Numbered from the stretch's first letter, positions 27,501-35,645 are shown. The stretch is 37,770 bases of DNA from Streptococcus panodentis (GCF_017884005.1 NZ_QFAY01000027.1:1-37770), one strand, 5' to 3'. A program made the numbers and translations. Notes: generated by a model not told the origin, from the letters alone.

Positions 27501-28991
27501 TTCATATGGGTTTGGTTTTTCTGGCTGTTCCAAGCTCCATTTCAGTTTAGCTTGCTGCTCCATAACATAGTCCCAAGTGTACACTTGTTCTGGGTCAAAC
27601 TGGTCCAGAAGATTGAAAGGTGTACCAGACAATTCCAGAATTTTGGTATGGTCTTTTTTGACCAAGGCTTGCATGACTGTATCGCTTAGCTCTGTCTGGG
27701 TTCCCTCATGAGCCTCATCAATGATAATCAAATCCCAATCTACATCTGCAAATTCAGGAAGATTGGTTTGAGCCCCGTTGTATCGAAGTAGTTGAATTGA
27801 AGCAAAATAGATAAATGGCTGGTCTCCCGATTTCAAAGCAGACAGTTTCTCACCTTTATCAACTGATCCATAGATATAGCCGGCCTCTGCCATATCCATC
27901 TTTTGATAGTCTTCAAACCAAGAATCACTGACAACTGGTCTATGAGTCATGATGAGGACACGTTGAAATCCTTCTTGTTTAATAAGTTCTAAAGAGGTCA
28001 GAGTTTTACCAAAACGCATTTTGGCATTCCATAACATGCGGTCTTTTTTCTTAAAGGTCTGTTGTGTTTGTTTTACTGCTGCATCCTGTTCTGGACGTAA
28101 GATAATATCTTGCTTTTCTGTTGGATATTCAGCTAATGGCTCATTGATATAAGCCCGTCCTTCTTTTACTGCTTTAATGGCAGACTTAGCAGTCTCTAAA
28201 TCGGTCTTAAACCATTCATTACCTTCAAGTATTTCCGACCGTTCGACACCTGAACGTTTTAATACTTCATGCACATCATAATCGTGAAACCAAGATTTAG
28301 TTTTTTTCTTATAAGCAAGTTCGACCCATCCTAGTTTGTAGCGAAGTCCCGAAGTGGTCATATATTGCTTAATCCGTTTAGGTGCAACTGTTCTTAAAAA
28401 TTCACTATTAGGAGTCCAGTCTGCTTCAATATCATCAGATGCAACAGTCCCTTCACCAATCTTTTGAGTCCCTTCATAGGCAGGAAACATACCACTATCA
28501 TTATTGACAGTCTGAACGTAAATAAATTTTCGTTCGGCTGTTGTGTAGCGCTCCTGTGCCTTTGGTTCTAAAAACTTGTTGTATAGATCCACTTTGATAT
28601 TCTCATCCACATATTCCGTAACAAACCAGGCGAGAATCATATACACTTGTTCCAACGCTGCCAAGGCATTCTCTTGGGTTGCATCTTTCGGGTTCAGTAC
28701 ATGAGAAGAGCTATTACCTAGCTTTTTAATACCGAAGAAAGCATCCACAATTATTTTCTTATCAATATGGCGCTTGACCTTTTGCAAAACACCATGAAAG
28801 GTTGTGTGAGGAGGAATCTCAATATTCTTACAATCAGCAAAGAGATGCGCCGTATTTTCCGCAATTTTACGGACCTTTGTCAATACTCCTTCATAATCCA
28901 GATGAGCATAGTTATTCTCAGCCTTATTTGCCGTCTCAAAAAGCTCAGCAGTATCTGTATTTAGTTTTAAAAAATCAAAATTTGATGCCAT
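24564..28991 (-). CDS. Single-chain nuclease-helicase-methylase (Type ISP-like, GIY-YIG variant)
   Basis: This 1475-aa protein is read as a single-chain restriction-modification enzyme. Domains in order: DUF4145-like helical region (1-140); a segment with the T5orf172/GIY-YIG pattern (about 155-285: KFIYV 155-159, QKIG 176-179, RIKQ 206-209, DVHEVL 239-244, EWF 259-261); and an SF2 helicase. The helicase has NAKMRFGKT 322-330, DEAH 425-428, SGTPFN 455-460, TTGVNVPEW 646-654 and QAAFRAQTP 671-679. A charged helical linker (815-860) leads to an N6-adenine methylase with motif X-like VLTPWRVVNM (962-971), a degenerate SAM motif DINAKTGLYP (1018-1027) and NPPY (1124-1127). A target-recognition-like tail follows. 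LlaGI-type (Type ISP) enzymes share this order but carry an Mrr-type nuclease. AGGAGA before the ATG lies in the end of the upstream gene. Confidence 0.88.
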   Translation of the reverse strand: MASNFDFLKLNTDTAELFETANKAENNYAHLDYEGVLTKVRKIAENTAHLFADCKNIEIPPHTTFHGVLQKVKRHIDKKIIVDAFFGIKKLGNSSSHVLNPKDATQENALAALEQVYMILAWFVTEYVDENIKVDLYNKFLEPKAQERYTTAERKFIYVQTVNNDSGMFPAYEGTQKIGEGTVASDDIEADWTPNSEFLRTVAPKRIKQYMTTSGLRYKLGWVELAYKKKTKSWFHDYDVHEVLKRSGVERSEILEGNEWFKTDLETAKSAIKAVKEGRAYINEPLAEYPTEKQDIILRPEQDAAVKQTQQTFKKKDRMLWNAKMRFGKTLTSLELIKQEGFQRVLIMTHRPVVSDSWFEDYQKMDMAEAGYIYGSVDKGEKLSALKSGDQPFIYFASIQLLRYNGAQTNLPEFADVDWDLIIIDEAHEGTQTELSDTVMQALVKKDHTKILELSGTPFNLLDQFDPEQVYTWDYVMEQQAKLKWSLEQPEKPNPYEVLPEVLMYTFEMKNKEKFSDENKSFNFREFFRVNDSGDLFYKEDVRRFLDHITNPSSETNYPFSTRAYREELRHTLWLMPGVKEANAFEKLLKEHPVFGIDYEIVNVVQNDKTDSVIDNSGDDLAKVRQAITDNPSQTKTITLTVRRLTTGVNVPEWTAIMFLSNTNSAMNYLQAAFRAQTPFSHEKLGMKERCYIFDFAPDRALTVMAESAQINSGVGKKNTQQQKQAMTNLLNFLPILGKGDNGMESFNVDRMLTQIKKVYAEKAVRSGFEDDSLYNDNLLTLTADDATMFDKINSIVGKTQRQRTSATVTITDSGLTNEEYDKAERAKKKKARERTPEEKEAIEKLKEARKQQKNMISILRGVSIRIPMMIYGMDVDLSKDITIQDFINEVDDESWKEFMPKGFTKGMFKEITKYYDAEVFIEAGRIIRQRAKSFDSLDFIQRAEEIATLFGSFKNPDKETVLTPWRVVNMQISKGIGGLNFYDDDFESMTDGAKPNLHWVERDVTDSIYHSESKIIDINAKTGLYPLHAAMSLYYQYVQKNDDNHFDAEQVYRSILENNIYAIAKTPMAKTITDRTLAGYKNYKTNVAYIENFSDTLKKSIEEGKKQVEEAFKQVKFDVVIGNPPYQDSTSVNNRQGAIYPFFYDIAKEISDKFILISPARFLFNTGLTSRDWNKKMLLDEHINVVYYTSDSKAVFPNTEIKGGVVVVYRDSTKVFGAINDFIPDENLRKLASHFTKDSASNFPSIMFGGRSDLKFNDMFLNKYPNTKDILLKNIQKRHPNATKLSPNEEYELKSSSFDTLKNYFYDNVTESEEKYYRLLGLENGKRTYKYIEKSYLTPRYQFNNNIDKYKVFVPESNGNGDYGEVLSTPVVAYPYESCTPTFISIGQFNSEIEAKNLLQYIKTKFLRSLLGILKTTQHNAPNNWAYVPLQDFTENSDIDWSQSVADIDQQLYQKYGLDNDEIAFIEEKVKEME

Positions 28992-28997
28992 AATATT

Positions 28998-29675
28998 TTA
29001 GTCTCCTAATGTATAAACCTTTTGAATCCTTACATTATTTGTTTCATTCTCAGCTGCATTTTCTTCGGATAATTCAAACAAACTTAATTGCCTTTTAACA
29101 ACTTTATCCTCATCATCTATTATAACTTCACCGAATAATTCAGCAAATGCAAAACGAACTCTTTCAACCAAGCTCGGATGCCCTTTGACTCGTTTCCACT
29201 CACTAAACATAATGAGTTCATCTGTCACGGGATGCCTCTTTGTCAAAGTATTGCCTCTTACTATATTTCGATTGATTAGATAATGTGCAGATTTATAAAG
29301 GTCACTTCTACTAGTCAATCTCTCGCCAAAACATCTCTCAATCCAATCAAGATAATGCAAAAACATTCGTGATCGTGCTACTTCAAGATTGTCTTCTAAA
29401 AATTCAATGCCATAAATTGAAGATACAGCAAACAAAGACTTTGTCTTCCAATTTCGTTTATCATACTTCTGTGTGACAGCAAAAAGCTTTCGCTCAAGAA
29501 TAGCTTCTAAAAAATTCCCGTCTCCAGCTGATGGTTCTAAAAAAGTAGCGTACACATCTTCTGTAGCCTCCTTAACTCCCGGAATATCCAACATTTTTTG
29601 AACCATCCATGATGGGGTAAAAACTTCACCGTGTTTTTGTACTCTATGCTTGGACTTTATAATTTTTTCAGTCAC
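28998..29675 (-). CDS. Methylase-like protein lacking the catalytic NPPY motif
   Basis: This 225-aa protein has the N-terminal motifs of a gamma-class N6-adenine methylase: motif X EVFTPSWMVQKML (about 17-29), SAM motif I FLEPSAGDGNFLEAIL (about 45-60), motif II-like YGIEFLEDNLEVARSRM and motif III-like NIVRGNTLT. The protein ends without an (N/D)PP(Y/W/F) motif, so it should bind SAM but not methylate alone. The partner encoded 6 bases downstream has NPPY but a degenerate SAM motif, suggesting the two may complement each other. The start is GTG 29675, with GAGG five bases upstream. First gene of the operon. Confidence 0.85.
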   Translation of the reverse strand: MTEKIIKSKHRVQKHGEVFTPSWMVQKMLDIPGVKEATEDVYATFLEPSAGDGNFLEAILERKLFAVTQKYDKRNWKTKSLFAVSSIYGIEFLEDNLEVARSRMFLHYLDWIERCFGERLTSRSDLYKSAHYLINRNIVRGNTLTKRHPVTDELIMFSEWKRVKGHPSLVERVRFAFAELFGEVIIDDEDKVVKRQLSLFELSEENAAENETNNVRIQKVYTLGD

Positions 29676-29732
29676 CTTGTCCTCATTTCTTAAAATACAA
29701 TTGTTAAAAAAACAAGCATTAAAACTACCATT

Positions 29733-29738
29733 ATTATA
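29733..29738 (-). promoter_or_regulatory. -10 element of the defence-like operon
   Basis: TATAAT on the minus strand, 58 bases before the GTG at 29675. A TGTTAA at 17-base spacing is a weak -35. An ACAATTGT palindrome (29698-29705) lies in the leader. Confidence 0.5.
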
Positions 29739-29810
29739 TCATTTTCAACAGTTTTTTAACATGATAAACCATAAGAAAAAGGGGTTAATAGTTGGCATTT
29801 TTAATAATCA

Positions 29811-29840
29811 AGAAAAAAGAAACCCTTGTAGGGTCTCTCA
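29811..29840 (-). terminator. Terminator of the permease operon; 26-bp repeat, right copy
   Basis: The same hairpin as at 22826-22855 (identical over 26 bases, 29813-29838) with the T-run on the minus strand, 10 bases after the stop of the 29850 gene. Confidence 0.75.
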
Positions 29841-29849
29841 TTCAATCAT

Positions 29850-30110
29850 CTACTTCCACCGCTCACTTTTGGACAGGGCAATCATCAGACCGCTGCCGGC
29901 CAGAAGGCCCAGGATGCCAAGGCAGATAAATTTCATAGGATAGAGCCATTCCTTGTTTTTCTCATGCCAGGTAGACTTCCAGAGCCTAATATAGTCACCG
30001 GTCATACTTTCGGGCTGGTTGAGCTGGACATGGATGACAAAGATCAGCAGGGGAACAGCAATCAGCCCCAAGACAATCAGCCAGTTTTTCTTCTTATCCG
30101 TTAACCTCAT
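29850..30110 (-). CDS. Small two-helix membrane protein
   Basis: This 86-aa protein has two membrane helices (NWLIVLGLIAVPLLIFVIHV and FICLGILGLLAGSGLMIALS) joined by a hydrophilic segment with KSTWHEKNKEW. I do not recognise the family. Its ATG overlaps the TGA of the amino-acid permease gene (ATGA), so it is made together with the permease and may assist it. It ends at the operon terminator. Confidence 0.8.
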   Translation of the reverse strand: MRLTDKKKNWLIVLGLIAVPLLIFVIHVQLNQPESMTGDYIRLWKSTWHEKNKEWLYPMKFICLGILGLLAGSGLMIALSKSERWK

Positions 30111-31522
30111 GCCTGCTCCTCAACTTCCTTTTTCAAATGGATTTCCGAATGCCGGTAGCCATAGCCAAAGTACAGCAGTATTCCCAGCAGCAGGGCAATC
30201 CCAAACGCCAGCCAGGTCTCTCCAGTGTACTGGGTCATAAAGGACAGGCAGATGATGATGGACAGGATAGGGGTCAGGGGGACCAGAGGCGTTTTAAACT
30301 CGCCTTCCTTGGGCTGTCCCCTGTCCTTGCGCAGCTTGAGAATAGCCAGCGCCAGCAAAATCAGATAAGCCAATGTGCAGATATTGAGAAAGGAAGCGAT
30401 GCTGGCCAAAGGGAAAATCCCTGCACAAACGGCGGAGACAATTCCTACCAAAATCGTAGCATTCTTGGGAACGCGGCTGGTCGCCGTCAGCTCCTTAAAG
30501 GACCGAGGCAGGAGGCCGTCACGGGCAATGCTGTAAATCATCCGCGACAGGGCGTAGGTCATGGAGATGCAGACGGTAATCAGGGTCAAAATGGCCACCA
30601 TGGATACATAGTTTGCCGCCCAGCCCAGACCGATACTGCGGAGAGCAAAGGCCACCGCATCAGAAACACCGAGCTTGCTGTAATGGACAATCCCGGTCAG
30701 GACCAGCGTTACCAAGATATAGAGAACGGTCACGATGGTCAAGGACAGGACAATTCCGCGCGGTACATTCTTTTGCGGTTCTTTGATTTCATCGACCGAC
30801 ATGGAAATGGACTCAAAGCCCAAAAAAGCAAAGAACATGAGCGAAGCACCCGCCATGATACCGGTCTGGCCGCCGTATATCTGACCAAAACCGAAGGGGG
30901 AAAAGTCGGACCAATTTTCCGGCTTGATAAAGAAAAGACCAACCAGAATAAAGAGAGCTAAGGCTGAGAACTTCAGCACGACCAAGGCTGAGTTAAAGCG
31001 CAGAGCTGCCTTGGAGTTCAAAAGGACAACCCCTGTAACAAAGACCAAGACCAGAATAGGCAGCAAGTCCACATAAGTACCTGCTTTTGGATTGAAGGTA
31101 CCATTCAGAGCTGCTGGCAGCTGGATACCAAAGCCGCTCAGCAATCCTTTCAGATAAGAACCCCAGCCAGAGGCAACACCTGAGATAGCGGTCATGAACT
31201 CCATGATGGTCAGCCAACCGGCCAGCCAAGCAGGAAATTCCCCCAGAACCGCATAAATATAACTGTAGGCTCCGCCATTGGCAGGAATCCGTGAGGCAAA
31301 CTCAGCGTAAAAAAGGGCCGAAATACTCACACAAAGCGCTGAAATGACAATCGAGACGGTCAGAGCCGGCCCAGCATATTTGGCCGCTCCAGTCCCTGTA
31401 ATAGTGAAAATTCCAGTTCCTACCATGGCTCCAATACCAAGCAAAATCAAATCAGGAATTTTTAGATGTCGCCTCATACTAGTTCGTGACTTGCTAACAT
31501 CTTTTTTACGAAAAATATCCAT
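30107..31522 (-). CDS. APC-family amino acid permease
   Basis: This 471-aa, roughly 12-helix transporter belongs to the amino acid-polyamine-organocation superfamily, probably the cationic amino acid (YfnA-like) branch. The unwound TM1 substrate motif is GIGAMVGTGIFTITG (near 30-44). ANGGAYSYIYAVLGEFPAWL and FFAFLGFESISMSVDEIKEPQKNVPRGI are typical of the family. The exact substrate cannot be told. Three ATG/ATA codons follow GAGGAG; I start at the ATG at 31522 (MDIFRKKD), which has proper spacing. The ATG at 31528 directly touches the ribosome site. Confidence 0.92.
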   Translation of the reverse strand: MDIFRKKDVSKSRTSMRRHLKIPDLILLGIGAMVGTGIFTITGTGAAKYAGPALTVSIVISALCVSISALFYAEFASRIPANGGAYSYIYAVLGEFPAWLAGWLTIMEFMTAISGVASGWGSYLKGLLSGFGIQLPAALNGTFNPKAGTYVDLLPILVLVFVTGVVLLNSKAALRFNSALVVLKFSALALFILVGLFFIKPENWSDFSPFGFGQIYGGQTGIMAGASLMFFAFLGFESISMSVDEIKEPQKNVPRGIVLSLTIVTVLYILVTLVLTGIVHYSKLGVSDAVAFALRSIGLGWAANYVSMVAILTLITVCISMTYALSRMIYSIARDGLLPRSFKELTATSRVPKNATILVGIVSAVCAGIFPLASIASFLNICTLAYLILLALAILKLRKDRGQPKEGEFKTPLVPLTPILSIIICLSFMTQYTGETWLAFGIALLLGILLYFGYGYRHSEIHLKKEVEEQA

Positions 31523-31551
31523 TATCATCTCCTCAAAAATATAGACGGTTC

Positions 31552-31560
31552 ATTATATCA
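31552..31560 (-). promoter_or_regulatory. Extended -10 promoter of the permease operon
   Basis: TGATATAAT on the minus strand, 30 bases before the chosen start; no strong -35 is visible. Confidence 0.6.
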
Positions 31561-31588
31561 CAAGTTTTGGCATTTAGAAACCGCAAAA

Positions 31589-32413
31589 TTATTTCCGACC
31601 TTGCTTCCAACTATAAAAATAGAAAATAAGAAGCGATAGGCAAATTAGTCCGATAGGCAGAGCCACTGTCCATAAAGGATCTGTAATCTGCATTCTGTCT
31701 GACCAACGTTTAAGTAATCCAACTAGGAAAAGAGCAACAATCGGGATAAGCATCATTCGAAATAGAGCTTCTTTTTTGCTTAGAAAGATGGAAATAAGAC
31801 TAACTAGGCTACCTAAAAGAATGACATCCCACGGCCAAGAGATGACAAAACCACCTACTCCCACCAAACTAGTTTCTGCTCCATATCTAAGTAAGACAGC
31901 CAGTATGATTGTTAAAGAACTAGCCAGCCATAATTGCCACTTTTTCCAATCTTCATAAATAGTCTTAGCCACTAAGTAAAAAATCACTTTTACAACTACC
32001 AGCCCTAAAACTGTATCACTAAGGTAAACTAGCGGAGCGATTTGCAAATAAGATTTACTGGCAAAACTACTTAGGAGACGGAAGAAGACCAAAATGGCCC
32101 CCACCATCAAACTGATTTCGAATACTTGTCGCCTACTGATCCTAGGACTGTCTTTAACTAGTTCATCTGCCATTGCTTGAGGATTTTCACCGAAAAATTC
32201 TTGAGCAGTAATTCCATCCTTCTCAGCGTCCGAAAAATCCAGTACCATCTGATATAACTGTTCACGAATAGCCCCTTCGTCATGAAACAAAGAGGACGAA
32301 GCCATATAAACAATTAAATCATCAAAATAGGCTTTATTTTCAGGTTTTAAGTTCTGGACTGAGTCATTTGTTTTTTGAATGAGTTCCTGAATATTGTTTT
32401 TTTCCTGTTTCAT
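31589..32413 (-). CDS. DUF1129-like integral membrane protein paired with PadR
   Basis: This 274-aa protein has a soluble N-terminal region of about 95 residues with the pattern FFGENPQAMADELV, found in DUF1129/DUF1700-type proteins. About six membrane helices follow (for example FEISLMVGAILVFFRLL, VVVKVIFYLVAKTIY and TVALPIGLICLSLLIFYFY). Proteins of this kind are usually encoded next to PadR-type regulators, as here: the ATG overlaps the regulator's stop by four bases. The function is unknown; a membrane stress role is sometimes suggested. Confidence 0.85.
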   Translation of the reverse strand: MKQEKNNIQELIQKTNDSVQNLKPENKAYFDDLIVYMASSSLFHDEGAIREQLYQMVLDFSDAEKDGITAQEFFGENPQAMADELVKDSPRISRRQVFEISLMVGAILVFFRLLSSFASKSYLQIAPLVYLSDTVLGLVVVKVIFYLVAKTIYEDWKKWQLWLASSLTIILAVLLRYGAETSLVGVGGFVISWPWDVILLGSLVSLISIFLSKKEALFRMMLIPIVALFLVGLLKRWSDRMQITDPLWTVALPIGLICLSLLIFYFYSWKQGRK

Positions 32414-32733
32414 TTGCTTTTTCCTCCTCTGACATTTGTGACATTAGTCAGCAGCCCTTCCCATTGTTGCCAGAACATTTTCAGATAGAGTCGTCCTTCC
32501 TTGGTCAGAGAAAAGTATTTCCTATCTGGTCCTTCTGGTGATGCTTTGAGCCGACTCCTAATGTAGGTTTTTTTCTCTAATTTCTGAAGTAAGGGATAGA
32601 CTGTCCCAGCTACGATATTAAATCCTTTTTCATTTAATATTTGAATCAATTCATAACCGTAGATTTCTCTTTGCGAAATGATTTCCAAGACGCAGCCTTC
32701 CAAGATTCCTTTTAACAGTTGCGTTTGTTCCAT
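32410..32733 (-). CDS. PadR family transcriptional regulator (short)
   Basis: This 107-aa winged-helix protein has LKGILEGCVLEIISQREIYG, YELIQIL, AGTVYPLLQKLEKKTYI (recognition helix) and a wing with GPDRKYFSLTKEGR. It is the standard small PadR-s1 type and probably autoregulates the two-gene operon. The open frame extends to 32748, but those five codons are the ribosome site itself (AAGGAG); the ATG at 32733 is five bases from it and is the start. A TATG/CATA dyad at 32788-32800 in the leader could be its operator. Confidence 0.92.
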   Translation of the reverse strand: MEQTQLLKGILEGCVLEIISQREIYGYELIQILNEKGFNIVAGTVYPLLQKLEKKTYIRSRLKASPEGPDRKYFSLTKEGRLYLKMFWQQWEGLLTNVTNVRGGKSK

Positions 32734-32787
32734 CCTCTCTCCTTTCATCTAATTTCAAATTTCTCTGTGAAAATTGACATCAACTAA

Positions 32788-32800
32788 TATGCAATACATA
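32788..32800. promoter_or_regulatory. Possible PadR operator
   Basis: TATGCAATACATA: arms TATG/CATA around five bases, between the -10 element and the start codon of the PadR gene, where an autorepressor would bind. Confidence 0.35.
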
Positions 32801-32817
32801 CTAGCTTTCTTACACTT

Positions 32818-32846
32818 AGTATAACACACTCTCACTACTTTGTAAA
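32818..32846 (-). promoter_or_regulatory. Promoter of the PadR-DUF1129 operon
   Basis: -35 TTTACA (32841-32846), a 17-base spacer and -10 TATACT (32818-32823). Confidence 0.75.
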
Positions 32847-32859
32847 GCATAATAGCTGT

Positions 32860-32890
32860 ATAAAAATAGAAGTTGGCAAACCCAACTTCT
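32860..32890 (-). terminator. Terminator of the BceAB-type operon
   Basis: Perfect 9-base arms AGAAGTTGG (32868-32876) and CCAACTTCT (32882-32890) are followed by ATTTTTAT on the minus strand, directly after the permease stop. Confidence 0.88.
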
Positions 32891-34884
32891 TACATTGAAA
32901 TGATTTTACGATAACTACGCGATGTAATCGCAAAGACAATAATGTAGCTGATAAAGAAAATAGCACAGACTCCCAAGGTTACTGCCAGCATGAGTCCTGC
33001 ATTGAGCACTCCCAGCATTTGCAGGATGAGGCTGAGCATATGGTAGGCAAAGGCCAGATGGACAAAGGCGAAAATCAGAGGCAGGAAGAAGACCGTCTGT
33101 ACTTGCTTGCGGATAGTCTTTCTGATCTGCTGCTCGTCTAAGCCGACTTTCTGCAGGATGACAAAGCGCTCGCGGTCCTCGTATCCTTCGGAAATCTGCT
33201 TGTAGTAGATAACCAGCACTGTTCCCATCATAAAGACAATGGAAAGGAAAATACCGATAAAGAACACACCGCCCAGCATACCATTGATCTCACGCATACC
33301 AACAACGCCAGTTTCGCCGTGTACACCGCCTGCACCTTCCGGCAGGGACTGGTTGTAGTCCGCCATTTTCTTTTGATAGGCTGTATTCAGCTCAGCCTTT
33401 TCATTTTCTGAAGCCTCGATGTCCAGACCTCCGTAGAGGCTAGTATAAATGGCTAGCTGCTCCATCTGCGGTGCCAAGAGCTGGCTAGGATCCTTGGCGA
33501 CCAGATACAAGCCTTTAGGCACTATGATATTAAACTCATCCGGAATCTTATTATAGACAAAATCTTCTGTCAGGACTTCCTTGACCGTCAAGGTCTGACC
33601 AGCCAGCTGCAGGGGCTGTTGAAAGTCAATATCTGCTCCCTTATTAAAGGCAGCCACTTCATTTTCCTGCAAATCCAGCTCCCTGCCAGTCAGCTTCTGG
33701 TAGTCCTCGCTGGAGAACATCAGGATATAGGTGCTGGGTGTAACAGCCCGTTGACCCTTGGGATAAATATCCAGCTGGTTGCCCTTCTGATGCTCAACGC
33801 CCATGGAGTAAAACTGATAGGTCTCCTGTTGCTTGACCTTCAGCTGATTCTCTGCTACAAACTCTGTCAAGACCTGATCCAGCTGTTCTTTTTTTGCATT
33901 TACACCGCCATTGATAGAGAAATCATGCGGAAACATAAGTTTCTGCATAAATTCCGCGCCAGAATAGATGTTCATGCCGGCAGAAAAGGTCACTAGAACC
34001 ATTGTCGATAGGATGGAAATAGTAGCCAGCCCCACTGCATTTTTCTTCATCCGGTAAATAAGATTTGAGACGGAAATCATATTATTGGGCTGGTAGTAAT
34101 ACTTTTTGTTCTTTTGAAGAAGCTGCAGAAAGACTGTAATACCAGCGTTAAAGAGCAGGTAGGTTCCTAAAATGACTAAGAGGACTGCTCCAAAAAAGAT
34201 GAAGATTGCTTCCATAGGATTCCGCACAGTCTGAGCCAGATAGTAGCCGTAGAGCAGAGCTGCCAGGCCAATAAAGGTCTGTGGCAGTAAAAACCGGCTC
34301 TTCTTCTCTCCGCTGGCCTTTTCCTTAGACATCTTCAGGGAATCAAAACGCAGAATTCGCCAACCATTAACAAAGACCAAGCCTGCAAAAATAAAGCCAT
34401 AGAAAATAAAAACAAGAATCAAGACCGGTAGCTGGAAAGTTGAAACCAAAACCACCTTGGTCCCCATAAGCTTGAGCAGAAAGGCATAAATCAGCTGGTC
34501 AAAGAGAACACCAATAGTCAGCCCCAAGCTTACAGCCACTAGCCCGAAGATTAGTAGCTCAATAAAGGTCATAACAAAGAGATGGCGCTTATTAAGCCCC
34601 AGCATGCCATAAAGCCCCAGCTCCTTGGAGCGGTTTTTCATAACAAAGCTATTGGCATAAAAGACGATGATCCCGGCTGTGATGTTCACGATGACGAGCC
34701 CTAGGATTAAAACAGCTATAATCGAACTAGCCCCTGTCATTTTGGATAGATTGGGATTAAAAGCCAAGGAGTTGAAAATATAAGAAATAGCCACAGCCAC
34801 ACAGGTAGCCAGAGCAAAGGGATAATAGAGACGGCGGTTTTTAATCAGATTGGATACCGCCAGTTTTGCTGCTAATCGAAACAC
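32890..34884 (-). CDS. BceB-type ABC transporter permease
   Basis: This 664-aa FtsX-fold permease of the peptide-antibiotic exporter/sensor type has about ten membrane helices. A large extracellular domain lies between the seventh and eighth helices (about residues 315-530), the part that senses bacitracin-like or lantibiotic ligands in BceB proteins. The N-terminus MFRLAAKLAVSNLIKNRRLY and the phrase NRSKELGLYGMLGLNKRHLF are typical. The start is GTG 34884, overlapping the TAG of the ATPase gene by one base. Such pairs normally signal to a BceS-like kinase; no kinase or regulator gene lies in this window. Confidence 0.92.
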   Translation of the reverse strand: MFRLAAKLAVSNLIKNRRLYYPFALATCVAVAISYIFNSLAFNPNLSKMTGASSIIAVLILGLVIVNITAGIIVFYANSFVMKNRSKELGLYGMLGLNKRHLFVMTFIELLIFGLVAVSLGLTIGVLFDQLIYAFLLKLMGTKVVLVSTFQLPVLILVFIFYGFIFAGLVFVNGWRILRFDSLKMSKEKASGEKKSRFLLPQTFIGLAALLYGYYLAQTVRNPMEAIFIFFGAVLLVILGTYLLFNAGITVFLQLLQKNKKYYYQPNNMISVSNLIYRMKKNAVGLATISILSTMVLVTFSAGMNIYSGAEFMQKLMFPHDFSINGGVNAKKEQLDQVLTEFVAENQLKVKQQETYQFYSMGVEHQKGNQLDIYPKGQRAVTPSTYILMFSSEDYQKLTGRELDLQENEVAAFNKGADIDFQQPLQLAGQTLTVKEVLTEDFVYNKIPDEFNIIVPKGLYLVAKDPSQLLAPQMEQLAIYTSLYGGLDIEASENEKAELNTAYQKKMADYNQSLPEGAGGVHGETGVVGMREINGMLGGVFFIGIFLSIVFMMGTVLVIYYKQISEGYEDRERFVILQKVGLDEQQIRKTIRKQVQTVFFLPLIFAFVHLAFAYHMLSLILQMLGVLNAGLMLAVTLGVCAIFFISYIIVFAITSRSYRKIISM

Positions 34885-35645
34885 TAGTCCTTCACCTCAC
34901 TTGCCATCACTGTCAGGGTATCGGAAATCTCCTGAAACATCTGCCGCTCGGTCTTGTCCCCGCGGAAGATCTGATTGTAGAGAATGCCGTCCTTGATAAA
35001 GAGCACCCGCTTGGCCCGGCTGGCTGCCGCTGTCGAGTGGGTCACCATGAGAATGGTCTGGCCCCGGTCGTTGATGTCGTCAAAGACATCCAGAAGGGCC
35101 GCCGATGACTTGGAGTCCAGGGCCCCCGTCGGCTCATCCGCCAGCAGAATCTCCGGCTCGGTGATGATGGCCCGGGCCACCGCCACCCGCTGCTTCTGCC
35201 CGCCGGAGATTTCATAGGGGTACTTCTCCTGCAGTTTGTTAATCCCCAGCTCATTGCAGGTCGTGACCAGCTTTTGCATCATCTCAGTGATGGGGCGGCG
35301 GGACAGGACCAGAGGCAGCAGGATATTGTCCTTGACGGACAGGGTGTCCAGCAGGTTGAAATCCTGAAAGACAAAGCCCAGCTTCTCCCGGCGGAAGCTG
35401 GAAGCCTGGCTGTTTTTGATGGTTGCCGTGTCAGTTCCGTTGAGAAAGACCCGGCCCTCAGTCGGCTTGTCCAGCATGGCCAGGATGTTGAGCAGGGTGG
35501 ATTTCCCTGAGCCTGACTCCCCCATGATGGCGACATATTCTCCCTTTTCCACTGTAAAGTGGATGTCTTTGAGGGCTTCTACCTGACTGCCCTGAAAGCG
35601 GGTTTTATAAATTTTCTTCACGTGCTGTACGTCTAATAATGTCAT
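34884..35645 (-). CDS. BceA-type ABC transporter ATPase
   Basis: This 253-aa ATPase of the MacB/BceA class has Walker [10 protein letters not shown] (near 41), the Q-loop in [13 protein letters not shown], signature [16 protein letters not shown] (near 146) and Walker B with [12 protein letters not shown]. It energises the 664-aa permease. Its promoter carries a TGACA-N4-TGTAA box, the recognition pattern of BceR-like response regulators, at 35740-35753. Confidence 0.94.
   Translation of the reverse strand: MTLLDVQHVKKIYKTRFQGSQVEALKDIHFTVEKGEYVAIMGESGSGKSTLLNILAMLDKPTEGRVFLNGTDTATIKNSQASSFRREKLGFVFQDFNLLDTLSVKDNILLPLVLSRRPITEMMQKLVTTCNELGINKLQEKYPYEISGGQKQRVAVARAIITEPEILLADEPTGALDSKSSAALLDVFDDINDRGQTILMVTHSTAAASRAKRVLFIKDGILYNQIFRGDKTERQMFQEISDTLTVMASEVKD

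Noticed and set aside
23023..29675. Classification as Type I, Type III, BREX or DISARM
   Set aside because: There is no separate HsdS/HsdM, no Mod/Res pair with a DPPY Mod, no PglX/BrxC/BrxL/PglZ, and no DISARM DrmA/B. The single-chain layout fits a Type ISP-like enzyme better.
34884..35645. Calling the ABC pair a lipoprotein-release (LolCDE) or macrolide (MacAB) system
   Set aside because: The 664-aa ten-helix permease with a large outer domain and the BceR-type promoter box fit the BceAB group instead.
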